NCBI RefSeq assembly: GCF_028640845.1
Contig: NC_080543.1
Location: forward strand, 6,791,959 to 6,855,958
Direction of reading: 5' to 3'
DNA length: 64,000 bases
Origin: Ahaetulla prasina
Taxonomy: Eukaryota > Chordata > Lepidosauria > Squamata > Colubridae
Under the pieces are notes generated by a model that did not search any database, was not told where the DNA came from, and worked only from the letters and a program-made list of their open reading frames with translations. Every line of letters begins with the position of its first letter. Positions within the stretch are counted from its first letter, which is position 1. The position numbers were made by a program, and so were the translations under genes. Positions 10,577 through 21,789 of the stretch are shown here, piece after piece.

Positions 10577-10850
10577 ATCTGAGCCTCTGTGGCTCAGACT
10601 GGTAAGACAGTCTGTTATTAACAGCAGCTGCTTGCAATTACTGCAGGTTCTAGTCCCACCAGGCCCAAGGTTGACTCAACCTTCCATCCTTTATAAGGTA
10701 GGTAAAATGAGGACCCAGATTGTTGGGGGCAATAAGTTGACTTTGTATATAATATACAAATGGATGAAGACTATTGCTTGACATAGTGTAAGCCGCCCTG
10801 AGTCTTCGGAGAAGGGCGGGATATAAATGCAAATAAAATAAAAAAATAAA
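10577..10850 (+). mobile_element. SINE2, tRNA head with LINE-like tail
   Basis: The head has an A-box-like tggctcagactggtaagac and a B-box-like ggttctagtcccacc. The body is ggttgactcaaccttccatc and the tail is gtaagccgccctgagtcttc, close to the 3' ends of L2-type LINEs in this window, followed by AAATAA. A tail shared with a LINE suggests that LINE machinery moved the SINE. Confidence 0.8.
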
Positions 10851-11065
10851 TTAAAAGCATCCATGTTCAAATCACAAGGTTATATATATCAAAAATCACA
10901 TCTCCTTAAGTAAGGTTATTCAGACTATTGAAAGAAGGTTTTTAGGAGCAGAGGTTAAAAAAATAATAATTTTGTACACACTTAACAACTGCCTTGCTTA
11001 GCAACAGAACTGATGGACCCAACTCTGGTTGTTAAGTCAAGGGCTATGTAAGTTAAGGAAATGTC

Positions 11066-11453
11066 CTTTGGAACAATGTCTAGTTTAATGAAAAGAAGGC
11101 CTGGGGGAGACATGATAGTGATCTTCCAGTATTTGAGGGGCTGCCCCAAAGAAGAGGGAGTCAAGCTATTCTCCAAAGCACCTGAGGGTAGAACAAGAAG
11201 CAACGGGCGGAACCTAATCAAGGAGAGAAGCAACCTAGAACTAAGGTGAAATTTCTTAACAGAGAGAACAATTAACCAGTGGAACAGCTTGTCTCCGGAA
11301 GTTGTGGGTGCTTCATCACTGGAGGTTTTTAAGAAGAGATTGGACTACAGTTTGTCTCAAATGGTCTAGGGTCTCCCGCTTGAACAGGGGGTTGAACTAG
11401 AAGACCTCCAAGGTCCTTACCAGCTCTATTCTGATTGATTGATTGATTGATGC
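11066..11453 (+). mobile_element. CR1 LINE 3' end, sense
   Basis: Encodes KRRPGGDMIVIFQYLRGC and continues to RTRSNGRNLIKERSNLELR, the C-terminal CR1 second open frame, then the 'cagggggttgaactagaaga' tail and a short TGAT repeat. Just before it (10975-11065) is a weak MITE-C-like piece. 5' truncated. Confidence 0.85.
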
Positions 11454-11589
11454 TCCTGAAATGTAAAATTCTTCTGCCAAGTTGGTTAGATCCACAAACA
11501 GGAGCAAAAGTCTGTTCGCAGGATCCATTCTCGATCAGTTCCCGGTACCAGAGGTTTTTTGTCTTCTGGGCTATTGTTTGCTTGTAAGT

Positions 11590-12440
11590 TGCAAAATTGA
11601 ATGTGTATTCATTGCAGTGTGTGGCTGTCGATGAGGTCAGGTCTCATGAGTTAGTAGCCTCACACTGCAAGGAACAAGGACATAACATTCAATTTTGCAG
11701 CTACGGTAATAAGATTGTTGGACGAGCTGGTACAAAAACAGCCAGAGACGTGATTGAAGCCTGGGAAACGAGCCCCTGTCAGTCAATAGGAGTGCTGATT
11801 TACCACCAGCTTATCAAGTACTTGAGGGACGCGGTGGCTCAGTGGCAAAGACGCTGACCTTGTCGATCGAAAGATCGGCAGTTCAGCGGTTCGAATCCCT
11901 AGTGCCGCGTAACGGGGTGATCTCCCGTTACTTGTCCCTGCTTCTGCCAACCTAGCAAGTAAAAAATGCAAGTAGAAAAAATAGGGACCACCTTTGGTGG
12001 GAAGGGAACAGCGTTCCGTGCGCCTTTGGCATTGAGTCATGCCAGCCACATGACCACGGAGATGTCTTTGGACAGCGCTGGCTCTTTGGCTTTGAAACGG
12101 AGATGAACACCGCCCCCTAGAGTTGGGAACGACTAGCACATATATGCAAGTTGAACCTTTACCTTTACCAAGTACTTAGGAGGGCAGGTCTTGGCAGCAC
12201 ACGGAAACAACAGCCAGCGACTGAATAGCCGGCCATCAAAACCCCAATCAACAGCTAAAAAAGGGGGAACACACAACAGGCTCCATAAATACCACACACA
12301 GAACAGCTCAAAGCACACGCTCTGCTAGAGAGAAGTTCCCTGAAGATGGGCTCCAGCAATAGTCCAAAAGCGCAGAAGACAAAACTTCTAGTTTCAGTGG
12401 TCAGCCCAGGTTGGATCCTGCAACATTATCGTGTCCCAGG
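11590..12440 (+). mobile_element. probable Penelope-like element 3' fragment, split by a SINE
   Basis: A plus-strand frame (11597-11857) encodes HCKEQGHNIQFCSY, then ARDVIEAWETSPCQSIG and a Tyr-rich end. This resembles the C-terminal region of vertebrate Penelope-like elements. The segment after the Sauria SINE (12178-12440, with gaagatgggctccagcaat and caggttggatcctgcaac) looks like the matching non-coding end. The family assignment is from memory of similar ends and is tentative. Confidence 0.4.
11824..12168 (+). mobile_element. Sauria SINE, sense
   Basis: The tRNA-like head gagggacgcggtggctcag has an A box (tggctcagtgg) and a B box (ggttcgaatccc). The body includes ccacatgaccacggagatg and the tail is acctttacctttacc. 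A 9-bp duplication CAAGTACTT (11815-11823, 12169-12177) flanks it. The ACCTTT tail is the feature Sauria SINEs share with Bov-B LINEs. Confidence 0.95.
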
Positions 12441-12639
12441 ATAATTCGTTAAAGTCCATTTGTCCAACTTTTAGCAAAACCAACTTTTACTTTTGCAGTT
12501 TGGGGGAGAATGGTAAAATAAATGCAAAGGGTTTGTGATATGCAAATGTGGGGTCCCTCCCCCCTTTCTCTATATGGTGCATTTTTGTAAATATCGTAAT
12601 TTGATTTTTCCTTGCTCCCTCGAATTAGAAAAGCCATTT

Positions 12640-13320
12640 CATCACCCATCTCCTCCACTTATGACTGTATGACTGTAACTTGTTTTATTTATTGTTTTAT
12701 TTGTACCCTATGACTATCATTAAGTGTTGTACCTTATGACTCTTGAAGAACGTATCATTTCTTTTATGTACACTGAGAGCATATGCATCAAGACAAATTC
12801 CTTGTGTGTCCAATCACACTTGGCCAATAAAAAATTCTATTCTATTCTATTCTATTCTATTCTATTCTATTCTATTCTATTCTATTCTATTCTATTCTAT
12901 TCTATTCTATTCTTTCTTTCTTTCCTCCTCATTCCTTCTCTTCCTTTCTCTCCCTCTTCCTTCCTTCCTTCCCCCCCTCCTTCCCCCCCTCTCTCTTTCC
13001 GTTATGATTCTTGATTCTATCTGTACCTTATGACTCTTGATGAACGTATCTTTTCTTTTATGTACACTGAGAGCATATGCACCAAGACAAATTCCTTCTG
13101 TGTCCAATCACACTTGGCCAATAAAAAATTCTATTCTATTCTATTCTATTCTATTCTATTCTATTCTATTCTATTCTATTCTATTCTATGACTATCATTA
13201 AGTGTTGTACCTTATGATTCTTGATGAAGGTATCTTTTCTTTTATGTACACTGAGAGCATATGCACCAAGACAAATTCCTTCTGTGTCCAATCACACTTG
13301 GCCAATAAAGAATTCTATTC
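12640..13320 (+). mobile_element. three tandem L3/Snake1 3' ends, each with an ATTCT run
   Basis: The 3' UTR text (tcttttatgtacactgagag, then ccaatcacacttggccaata) occurs at 12760-12831, 13055-13130 and 13240-13312, each time followed by ATTCT repeats. A ctttc/ccttc stretch (12913-12992) separates the first two. Tandem 3' ends could come from slippage or unequal exchange between ATTCT arrays. Confidence 0.85.
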
Positions 13321-13324
13321 TAAT

Positions 13325-13455
13325 TTATAAGACATCCCCCGATAATAAGCCCAATTGAGCTTTTGAGCGCATGGCAATAAGGCCAAGCGCTTATTTCAGG
13401 GTTAAAAAAATATATAAGAAAGGGTATTATTTTCAGGGAAACACGGTGTACATAG
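13325..13455. mobile_element. mariner-like MITE, partial
   Basis: Reads gataataagcccaattgagc and ends attttcagggaaacacgg. The fuller copy at 60883-61195 has mirrored ataagacc / gtcttatttt ends. The left end here is degraded. Confidence 0.55.
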
Positions 13456-13554
13456 ACACACAAACACATGTCATACACATTATATTGTAGGAAGTTAGCA
13501 ACCACCCGTCTCCTAGAAAAATGAAATATTCTAGGAAATATTAAAAAGGCAGAA

Positions 13555-14077
13555 TGTTATATTTCCCTGGGTAAGAAATGGAGAAACATGTTTTTAGGCA
13601 GGAAGCAGACACACTCTTAATAGCCCCCCACCCTCCTTAATAGCCCAAAGCAGATCTTCGCACTTAAGAGATAAAGAGATAGCTAGGTCTATTCATAAGC
13701 AAATGCCCTCAACCAAGATCCAACAAAGGCAGGATTAGCCCTTTACCCATCTAGCAACAGAACACACTGCATGGCACCTGGGGAGATTGCATCACCCAGC
13801 AAGGCTCAACCAAGCTTGGGACTCAAAAGACAACCTACAAAGTTACCCCTGCATGGCCCCATGGGAATCTGACAGCCAATCAGAATATAAGCTCAAATTC
13901 AAAAACCCAAAGAGGGTATAAAACCCAGGCATTCTCAGCATCTCTGCCCATTTTTGCCCAGGACCTCAAAACCATGTGGTCCTATCCATCATTAAACCGT
14001 CTTTCCAAACAGCTTCCATGTTTCCAGTATCTTTCTCCCCACTTGGAACTGAACCCAGATGGACATTTCTTCCAACA
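13555..14077 (+). mobile_element. putative retroviral-type LTR
   Basis: A 523-bp TG...CA block from tgttatatttccctggg to cttccaaca. It has a TATA-like gggtataaaacccagg (near 13914), a CCAAT-like agccaatcagaatataag upstream, and attaaac downstream. No flanking duplication could be confirmed and no internal genes follow. It differs from LTRs A-G. Confidence 0.5.
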
Positions 14078-14100
14078 ATATACATACACATTATAGATTA

Positions 14101-14115
14101 TGTGTGTGTGTGTGT

Positions 14116-14190
<75 letters not shown>
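14101..14190 (+). repeat. (TG)n then (TA)n
   Basis: About 9 TG units lead into about 35 TA units. Directly to the right is a MITE-C copy. Confidence 0.9.
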
Positions 14191-14195
<5 letters not shown>

Positions 14196-14217
14196 GCACA
14201 TATGAATATGCATATGT

Positions 14218-15373
14218 CTATAGGAAGTCCTTGACTTACAATAGTTCACTTAGTGACCGTTCAAAGTTACAGCAGCACTGAAAATAGCGACCTATAGCCA
14301 TTTTTCACACTTACGACCGTTGCAGCCTCCTCATGGTCTCGTGATCAAAATTCAGACGCTTGGCAACTGACTCATATTTATGACAGTTGCAGTGTCCCCC
14401 CGGGCTCATGCAAGTCCCCTTCAAATTTCTAGGTTCTATCATATTGCAAGATCTCAAATGGACAGCTAACATCAAAAACATCATTAAAAAAGGACAACAA
14501 AGAATGCTCTTTCTGCGCCAACTCAGGAAGCTCAAACTGCCCAAGGAGCTGCTGATTCAGTTCTACAGAGGAATTATTGAGTCTGTCATTTGCACCTCTA
14601 TAACTGTCTGGTTCGGTTCTGCAACCCAACAAGAGAGACACAGACTTCAGAGGATAATTAGAACTGCAGAAAAAATAATTGCTACTAACCTGCCTTCCAT
14701 TGAGGACCTGTATACTGCACGAATCAAGAAGAGGGCCGTGAAAATATTTGCAGATCCCTCACATCCTGGACATAAACTGTTTCAACTCCTACCCTCAAAA
14801 CGACGCTATAGAGCACTGCACACCAGAACAACTAGACACAAGAACAGTTTTTTCCCGAAGGCCATCACTCTGCTAAACAAATAATTCCCTCAACACTGTC
14901 AAACTATTTACTGAATCTGCACTACTATTAATCTTCTCATCGTTCCCATCACCAATCTCTTTCCACTTATGACTGTATGACTATAACTTGTTGCTGGCAA
15001 TCCTTATGATTTATATTGATATATTGACCATCAATTGTGTTGTAAATGTTGTACCTTGATGAACGTATCTTTTCTTTTATGTACACTGAGAGCGTATGCA
15101 CCAAGACAAATTCCTTGTGTGTCCAATCACACTTGGCCAATAAAATTCTATTCTATTCTATTCTATTCTATTCTATTCTTTTGTGACCTTCTGACAAGCA
15201 AAGCCAGACGGGAAGCTAAATTCGCTTAATAACTCTGTGTCTAACTTAATGACGGGCCGTGGTTGGCTTAGCAACCGTGGCGAGAAAGGCCCAAAACTCA
15301 CTGAACGAATGTCTCACTTGGCAACATAAATTTTGGGCTCAATTGTGGTCCTAAGTCGAGGACGACCTGTGTA
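14218..15373. mobile_element. MITE-C split by an L3 LINE
   Basis: The left part (14218-14406: ggaagtccttgacttacaat to gctcatgcaagtccc) and the right part (15181-15373: gtgaccttctgacaagc to gtcgaggacgacctgtg) together make a full MITE-C. The 5'-truncated L3 at 14407-15178 lies between them. Confidence 0.8.
14407..15178 (+). mobile_element. L3/Snake1 LINE, 5' truncated, C-terminal frame intact
   Basis: From 14407 the frame is open to the stop at 14884 (about 155 codons). It contains [19 protein letters not shown], then TSITVWFGSATQQ and ends KAITLLNK. This is the region after the reverse-transcriptase core. The 3' UTR ends ccaatcacacttggccaata and a short ATTCT run. It is the best-preserved C-terminus of the family in the window. 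Confidence 0.9.
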
Positions 15374-15470
15374 GATGTATTTTTAACACAACCGTAACCA
15401 CGCCAGGCCAAAACAGCAAGCCTTGTGTGATGCTGGAGAGACTAACAAGCAGGGAACAAGCGACACAACT

Positions 15471-15835
15471 CTTACTACTTCAGCTTCAACCGCAACAATA
15501 CATGAGCACACAATAGATAGAAACTCAAGGTAAACCGCTCCAAACTTGATTGCAGAAAATATGACTTCAGCAACAGAATGGTCAATGGCTGGAATGCACT
15601 ACCTGACTCTGTAGTTTCTTCCCCAAACCCCCAAAACTTTAAGCTTAGACTGCCTGCTGTTGACCTCACCCCATTCCTAAGAGGTCTGTAAGGGACGTGG
15701 AAAAGAGTACCTGCGGGCCTACCGTCCCTGTCCTAATATTCCTTTTTTACTTACTCTTTTCATGTATCCAAATCATGTTTATACTTTTACCTGTTATCTT
15801 ATATATGATTGACAAAATAAAATAAATAAACTGTT
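15471..15835 (+). mobile_element. CR1/Rex-like LINE 3' end (LINE X)
   Basis: Encodes in broken form NNTRA, RYKLKVN, then DCRKYDFSNR, ALPDSVV and the end of the open frame, followed by a short UTR ending gattgacaaaataaaataaa. Copies at 50112 (antisense) and 51205 (longer) belong to the same family. Exact clade uncertain. Confidence 0.65.
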
Positions 15836-15837
15836 GT

Positions 15838-16330
15838 TTTCTGTTTATTTATTTTAAAACCTGCCAGGGCCCCAAACTCATACAATTTCCTCATCAAACG
15901 TTCTATCTAATTTTTCGGGGTCCTGTAGAAATATAACCAAATCATCTGCAAAGGCTCTCAATATATAAATGTCTTTCTCAGTGGTGGGTTTCACATTATG
16001 GTACTACGGTTCGCCCTGCACACACGCACCCGGTTCGGGCACACGCCTGCCTTCCACACATGTGCCCGGGCTTCTGCGCATGCAATTTGCTCATGTGTAC
16101 GCTTTCTGCGTATGCACCCGGCCATAAAAACGTGCCTAAATAGGACGCGCTACCGGTTCGGCGAACCGGTCTGAACCAGCCTCTAATATTTATACCCCTT
16201 GTTTCATCATCCTGTCTTAATATCTCTATTCAAGTCTTCTAAACTTCGTCTACAAGTCTTACGTTCTCAAATTAGATACGCCGGTCTCCTTCTTTTCATC
16301 GGCAAACCTTTTTAATCATCTCCAAAGAGA
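15838..16330 (-). mobile_element. L1 reverse-transcriptase fragment, antisense, split by MITE-B
   Basis: The minus strand at 15985-15880 encodes KDIYILRAFADDLVIFLQDP, the FADD box of L1-type reverse transcriptase. The remainder across the MITE-B is degraded. The extent to the right of the MITE is an estimate. Confidence 0.6.
15979..16187. mobile_element. MITE-B with right end lost
   Basis: Starts cagtggtgggtttcac after GTCTTTCT. The interior has acccggttcgggcaca and ends ttcggcgaaccggtctgaac. The expected right terminus and target duplication are missing, so the right end is truncated. Confidence 0.6.
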
Positions 16331-16944
16331 TTTCCCTCAGCAGAAATGAAGGCATTCGTAAGGAATACACATTTCACAAAGATTCACTGAGCCGACAAAA
16401 ATCGGATACCTGGCTCCATCACAGCAGGTTCAGGAACAACGAGGGCCAGAAACTCTGCGGATCTGTTTTCGGGGCCTTCTTCTCTTCTACTTTTGACGGC
16501 CGTGCAAAAAACCATTCTGAGAAAGAAAAGCAATGCATATTATTAGAACCCTCGGAAAGCACACAACAATTAAAACTCAGCAGTCTGTTTGCAAGCCAAT
16601 GAGACACAAAATTAACCAATTAATTAGGAGGAGAAATAGCAGGCTGAATTTCCTTGGGCTGCCAATACTTTCTGGATTATTAAAGTTATTCAGGTTAATT
16701 GCCATCATCACCATCATCATCATCCATTGCATTGATGAGCTGTCAGATCAACCACTGGACAGTAGCAAGCCAAGCAGGAGATTTTTGAGTCTTGCAAAGA
16801 AATAAAATAGTAAATTATTCGAGTCAGCCAGAAATAACTATCTTAGATTAGGCAAGCACTCCAGCTGTTTATACGGTGGGAAAAAAATGTAGGTTTTTTT
16901 TTTTAAGGACTGTATCAGTATTAGGAATTCTGTGGAATACGAAG
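16331..16944. other. no gene recognised
   Basis: Low-repeat sequence with a short cat/atc run near 16706. Open frames are short and overlapping. Confidence 0.4.
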
Positions 16945-17135
16945 CCGACTTTCCAATTTTTAAAACGGAGGTTTTGAAGAAAAAGACTGGACAGCCACTT
17001 GTCTGAAATGATATAGGGTCCACTGCTTGAGCAGAGGTTTTTAGATTAACAGATTAACAGGGTTGGAAGGGACCTTGTAGGTCATCTAGTCCACCCCCCC
17101 CCCCCCGCCCCCGGTCGAAGCAGGAGACCTTACAC
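16945..17135. mobile_element. two CR1 tails in opposite orientation
   Basis: Sense CR1 tail text (gactggacagccacttgtct) ends near 17042 and is followed at once by antisense CR1 tail text (gttggaagggaccttgtagg), ending with a poly-C run. Confidence 0.7.
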
Positions 17136-17677
17136 CGTTTCTTGATCCAAGTCAGAATAAATCTCCTTTTCGATTTGGAAGGAATCCTAAACAGAACTGA
17201 GCACTAACTAACTACATAAAAATTTCAAGGATACGTTGCAATCAAACTTCCCAGGCATCACCCTCAATGAAGATGAAGCCACTGGGGTAGAATTTGTCCG
17301 AAGGAGAAAGCACAACTTGAAAAAAAATGTTTCTAAAGATCAGTGATTAAAGAAATTGTCATGAGAATTGCTTGGAAAGATTAGAAAATAGATTTATTGC
17401 GGGTGGGGGTGGGTGGGGGGTGGGGAAATGGAGCTGGCCACCAGCTGAAGAATTTCCTGCTGTTTGTGTCCTAGCTATGTGCGGAATTTCATTTTATTGG
17501 GGGGGGGGAAATAAATCAAATTGGCAGAGAACATACTTAATACTCTTCCTATTTTCTCCACAACAACAATTCTGTGAGGTGGGGGGAGGGAGAGAGGGAG
17601 GGAGAGAAAGAAAGCGAGAAAGAAGGAGAGGGACAGAGGGAGAGGGCGAGAGAGAGACAGACAGAAAGACAGACAGA
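17136..17677. other. unassigned; G-rich and purine-rich tracts
   Basis: Contains G runs near 17400-17425 and 17500, and a (ga)/(gaaa) purine tract with cagacaga repeats at 17575-17675. No gene seen. Confidence 0.5.
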
Positions 17678-17917
17678 CACTGGCTCAAAGTCACCCAGTC
17701 GGCTTTCATGCTTAAGGCGGGACTAGAACTCACAGGCTCCTGGTGATTGGTTTACAGTCACTCAACCAGCTTTCATGCTTTAAGGCAGGACTAGAACTCA
17801 CAGGCTCCTGGTGATTGGCCTAAAGGCACCCAAACAGCTTTCATGCTTAAGGTGGGACTAGAACTCACAGGCTCCTGGTGATTGGCCTAGAGGCACCCAA
17901 ACAGCTTTCATGCTTAA

Positions 17918-20307
17918 AGTTTCAGTTTCAGTTTCAGTTTATTTATATTTCTATACCGCCCTTCTCCCGAAGGACTCAGGGTGGTTTACAGCCATGTTAA
18001 AACAATTCAACAAAAATTAAAACAGATATAAAAAATAAATATTTAAATTTGGGCTGATACAATAAAACCCCTTAAAACCCCTATTAAAAACTGTTAGACC
18101 AGTCCTGCCCCATGAAACAACCATGTTTTCAGCTCGCGTCAGAAAGTCCGGAGGTCAGGGAGTTGGCGAATACCTGGTGGCAGCTCGTTCCAGAGGGCTG
18201 GAGCCCCCACAGAGAAGGCCCTCCCCCTGGGGGTCGCCAGCCAACATTGTCTAGCCGATGGCACCCTGAGGAGACCCTCCTCCCTATGGAAGCGCACTGG
18301 TCGTTGGGAGGCCGTCGGTCGCAGTAGGCGGTCCTGTAAATAGCCCGGTCCCATGCCATGAAGTGCTTTAAAGGTGGTAACCAATACCTTGAATTGCACC
18401 CGGAAGATCACCGGGAGCCAGTGCAGCCTGCGCAGGAGTGGTGTTATATGGGAGCCTCGACTCGCTCCCTCTATCACCCGCGCGGCCGCATTCTGAACCA
18501 ATTGGAGTCTCCGGGTGCTCTTCAAGGGGAGCCCCATGTAGAGAGTGTTGCAGTAGTCCAGGCGGAAAGTGACGAGGGCATGAGTGACCGTGCATAGGGA
18601 ATCCCGGTCTAAGAAGGGACGCAACTGGCGTATCAGGCGGAACTGATAAAAAGCTCCTCTGGCGACGGCCGTCGAGTGTTCTTCTAATGACAGCCATGCA
18701 TCCAGCAGAACGCCCAGATTGCGGACCTTCACCGTGGGAGCCAATGACTCGCCTCCCACAGTCAGCGATGGAATCAGCTGATTATACCTGGATGCCGGCA
18801 TCCACAGCCACTCGGTCTTGGAAGGGTTGAGTCGGAGCCTGTTTCTCCCCATCCAGACCCGCATGGCCTCCAGACACCGGGACATCACTTCAACGGCTTC
18901 GTTGGGTAGTTTGGGGTGGAAATGTACAGCTGCGTATCATCAGCGTACAGATGACACTGCACCCCAAAACCATGGATGATCTCGCCCAGCGGCTTCATAT
19001 AGATGTTGAACAAGAGGGGCGAGAGGACCGACCCTTGCGGCACCCCACATAGGAGGCACCTCGTGGTCGACCTCTGCCCCCTTGCCAACACCGTCTGCGA
19101 CCGGCCCAAGAGGAAGGAGGAGAACCACCGAAAAACGGTGCCTCCCACTCCTAACCCCTCTAGCTGTCGCAGCAGGATACCATGGTCAATGGTATTAAAA
19201 GCCGCTGAGAGATCCAATAGGACCAGGGCAGAGGAACAACCCCTGTCCCGGGCCCTCCAGAGATCATCCACCAACGCGACTAAAGACGTCTCTGTGCTGT
19301 ACCCAGGCCGGAAACCAGACTGGAATGGGTCCAGATAGACAGTTTCATCTAGGTACAGAGGGAGCTGATATGCCACCACACTCTCAACAACCTTCGCCAC
19401 AAAGTGAAGGTTGGAGACCGGACGGTAGTTCGCTAAAACAGCAGGTCCAGGGAGAGCTTCTTGAGGAGGGGTCTCACCACTGCCTCTTTCAAGGCAGTTG
19501 GAAAGACACCCACTCTCAAAGAAGCGTTAATAATTCCCTGGAGCCAGCCTCGTGTAACCTCCTGTGTGGCCAGTACCAACCAGGAGGGACACGGGTCCAG
19601 TAAACATGTGGTTGCTCTCAGCCTCCTCAGTATCCTGTCCATGTCCTTGAGAGCCACAGGATCAAACTCCTCCCAGCTGACCACCTCAAGACCTGCCCCC
19701 GTCAACCCGTCCGAATCTACCCAATCTGTGTCCAGCCCCTCCTGAATCTGAGCGATTTTATCATGCAGATACTGTCCAAAATCCTCAGCACGACCTTGCA
19801 AGGGGTCCTCCCTAGCTCCCTGAAAAAAGAGGGAGCGGGTCACCCTAAACAAGGCGGCTGGGCAATTATCTGCTGATGCAATGAGAGCGGCGAAATACTC
19901 CTGATAGTATTTCAGTATTTAGTATTCAGTATTCAGATAGGTCTGAATATGAGACCTTACTAGTGTTCGATCCGAACCGGAATGACTGGCTCTCCAGACA
20001 CTCTCCAGGCGTCTTTTCCGGCGCTTCATCTCTCTCAGCTCCTCAGAGAACCAAGGAGCCGGTCGTGAACAACGCCGGGTCAGAGGCTGCAAAGGCATGA
20101 CGCGGTCTAAGGCCCCCACCACCACCCTCTCCCAGGCGGCGATGAGTTCCTCAGACGAGTCATGGGCCAGGGCCTCAAGGATAGGCCCAAGCTCCGTCAG
20201 GAACCACTCCGGGTCCATCAGGCGCCTGGGATGGAACCAACGTATTGGTTCCGACTCCCTGCGGTGGGGGTTGGCGGTTCGAAAGTCCAGTCGAAGGAGA
20301 GAGTGAA
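17918..20307 (-). mobile_element. L2-clade LINE, 5' truncated, 2.4 kb
   Basis: Inserted cleanly in the SINE1 minisatellite: the left flank ends ttcatgcttaa and the right flank resumes aaggtgggactag. The 3' tail on the minus strand is a TGAAAC-type hexamer repeat (plus strand gtttcagtttcagtttcag). The UTR has the accgccctgagtccttcggg block shared with the copies at 23400 and 46240. Confidence 0.9.
18139..20218 (-). pseudogene. L2 reverse-transcriptase open frame, broken
   Basis: In order on the minus strand: the post-endonuclease region (PAPWFSEELREMKRRKRR, 20218-19919), an in-frame TAA within a small duplication, the region before the fingers (19852-19433), the reverse-transcriptase core with GFRPGYSTETSL, LVLLDLSAAFNTIDH, GVPQGSVLSPLLFNIYM and YADDTQLYIS (19400-18885), and the C-terminal domain with PLLRRLHWLPV and GAPALWNELPPG (18888-18139). 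There is one frameshift near 19441 and another near 18910. The endonuclease is missing, so it cannot be active. Confidence 0.9.
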
Positions 20308-20402
20308 GGTGGGACTAGAACTCACAGGCTCCTGGTGATTGGCCTAAAGACAACCAAACAGCTTTCATGCTTAAGGTGGGACTAGAACTCACAGGCTCCT
20401 GG

Positions 20403-20760
20403 TAAAGGTAAAGGTAAAGATTCCCCTTGCACTTACGTGCTAGTCGTTGCTGACTCTAGGGGGTGGTGCTCATCTCCGTTTCAAAGCCGAAGAACCAGCG
20501 CTGTCCGAAGACGTCTCCGTGGTCATGTGGCTGGCATGACTCAACGCCAAAGGCGCACGGAACGCTGTTCCCTTCCCACCAAAGGTGGTCCCTATTTTTT
20601 CTACTTGCATTTTTACGTGCTTTCGAAACTGCTAGGTTGGCAGAAGCTGGGACAAGTAACAGGAGCTCACCCCGTTACATGGCAGCACTAGGGATTCGAA
20701 CTGCTGACCTTTCTATCGACAAGCTCAGCTGTCTTAGCCCCTGAGCCACCGCGTCCCTTC
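20403..20760 (-). mobile_element. Sauria SINE, antisense, in SINE1 minisatellite
   Basis: The plus strand starts taaaggtaaaggtaaag and ends gccaccgcgtccctt, the reverse complement of the head. Flanked by a perfect 11-bp duplication CAGGCTCCTGG (20392-20402, 20761-20771) of the minisatellite unit. The duplication suggests a comparatively young insertion. Confidence 0.95.
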
Positions 20761-21542
20761 CAGGCTCCTGGTAATTGGCCTAAAAAGTCTCCCAACCAGC
20801 TTTCATGCTTAAGGTGGGACTAGAACTCACAGGCTCCTGGTAATTGGCCTACAGTCACCCAAAACGCTTTCATGCTTTTAAGGCGAGACTAGAACTCACA
20901 GGCTCTTGGTGATTGGCTTAAAGTCATCCAACCACCTTTCATGCTTTTAGGTGGGACTAGAACTCATAGGCCCCTGGTGATTGGCCTAAAGGCACCCAAC
21001 CAGCTTTCATGCTTAATGCGGGACTAGAACTCCCAGGCTCCTGGTGATTGGCCTAAAGGCACCCAAACAGCTTTCATGCTTAATGCGGGACTAGAACTCC
21101 CAGGCTCCTGGTGATTGGTCTAAAGTCACCCAACCACCTTTCATGCTTTTAGGTGGGACTAGAACTCACAGGCCCCTGGTGATTGGTCTAAAGTCACCCA
21201 ACCACCTTTCATGCTTTTAGGTGGGACTAGAACTCACAGGCCCCTGGTGATTGGCCTAAAGGCACCCAACCAGCTTTCATGCTTAAGGTGGGACTAGAAC
21301 TCACAGGTGCCTGGTGATTGGCCTAAAATCACCCAACCAGCTTTCATGCTTAAGGTGGGACTAGAACTCACAGGCACCTGGTGATTGGCCGAAAGGCACC
21401 CAACCGTCTTTCATGCCTGAAGCAGAACTAAAACTCACTGTCTGTTCTGTTCCCCCCCAACTCTCCAATGAGCTTTAAGGGCTCTCCCCAAGGGGCGGAG
21501 CCACAACACTGCCTAATCTTGTGCCTTAACCACTAAGCCAAA

Positions 21543-21789
21543 CTACATACTAAGAGTTATGTGAGAGATATGAAGGAAGCGGAAGGTGAAGAAATAGGAA
21601 GTATAAATTAACAAATAAAGTAGATAAAATACAATTCTCGTTGCCAGCAGCAGGACGCAGGGCAAAACGCTCCCGGAAGGAGGTGTATATTTTCCCAATG
21701 GTTGCTTATATTTTCTATCCTATCTTTTGACTTCCTATTTATCCACCTCTCTTTCAGGGAGCCAAGAACAAAATTATCAGGCACAGGAT
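21543..21789. other. no gene recognised
   Basis: Short unassigned AT-rich stretch between the minisatellite and a MITE-C fragment. Confidence 0.4.

Larger units (their letters stand above)
17678..21542 (-). repeat. SINE1-derived minisatellite interrupted by L2 and Sauria SINE
   Basis: About 15 copies of the 66-67 bp unit (caaagtcacccagtcggctt, then gcgggactagaactcacagg) lie at 17678-17917, 20308-20402 and 20772-21430. The minus-strand A-box-like end (tgccttaaccactaagccaa read in reverse) lies near 21520. The L2 (17918-20307) and the Sauria SINE (20403-20760) are later insertions. It has the same construction as 1-428 and 63790-64000. Confidence 0.85.

Noticed and set aside
10577..10680. true tRNA gene
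   Set aside because: A- and B-box-like motifs are present, but the cloverleaf pairing is poor and the sequence continues into a SINE body; copies recur at 61698 and elsewhere.
17678..21430. CRISPR-like array
   Set aside because: Units are contiguous with no unique spacers, derive from a SINE, and the genome is vertebrate.
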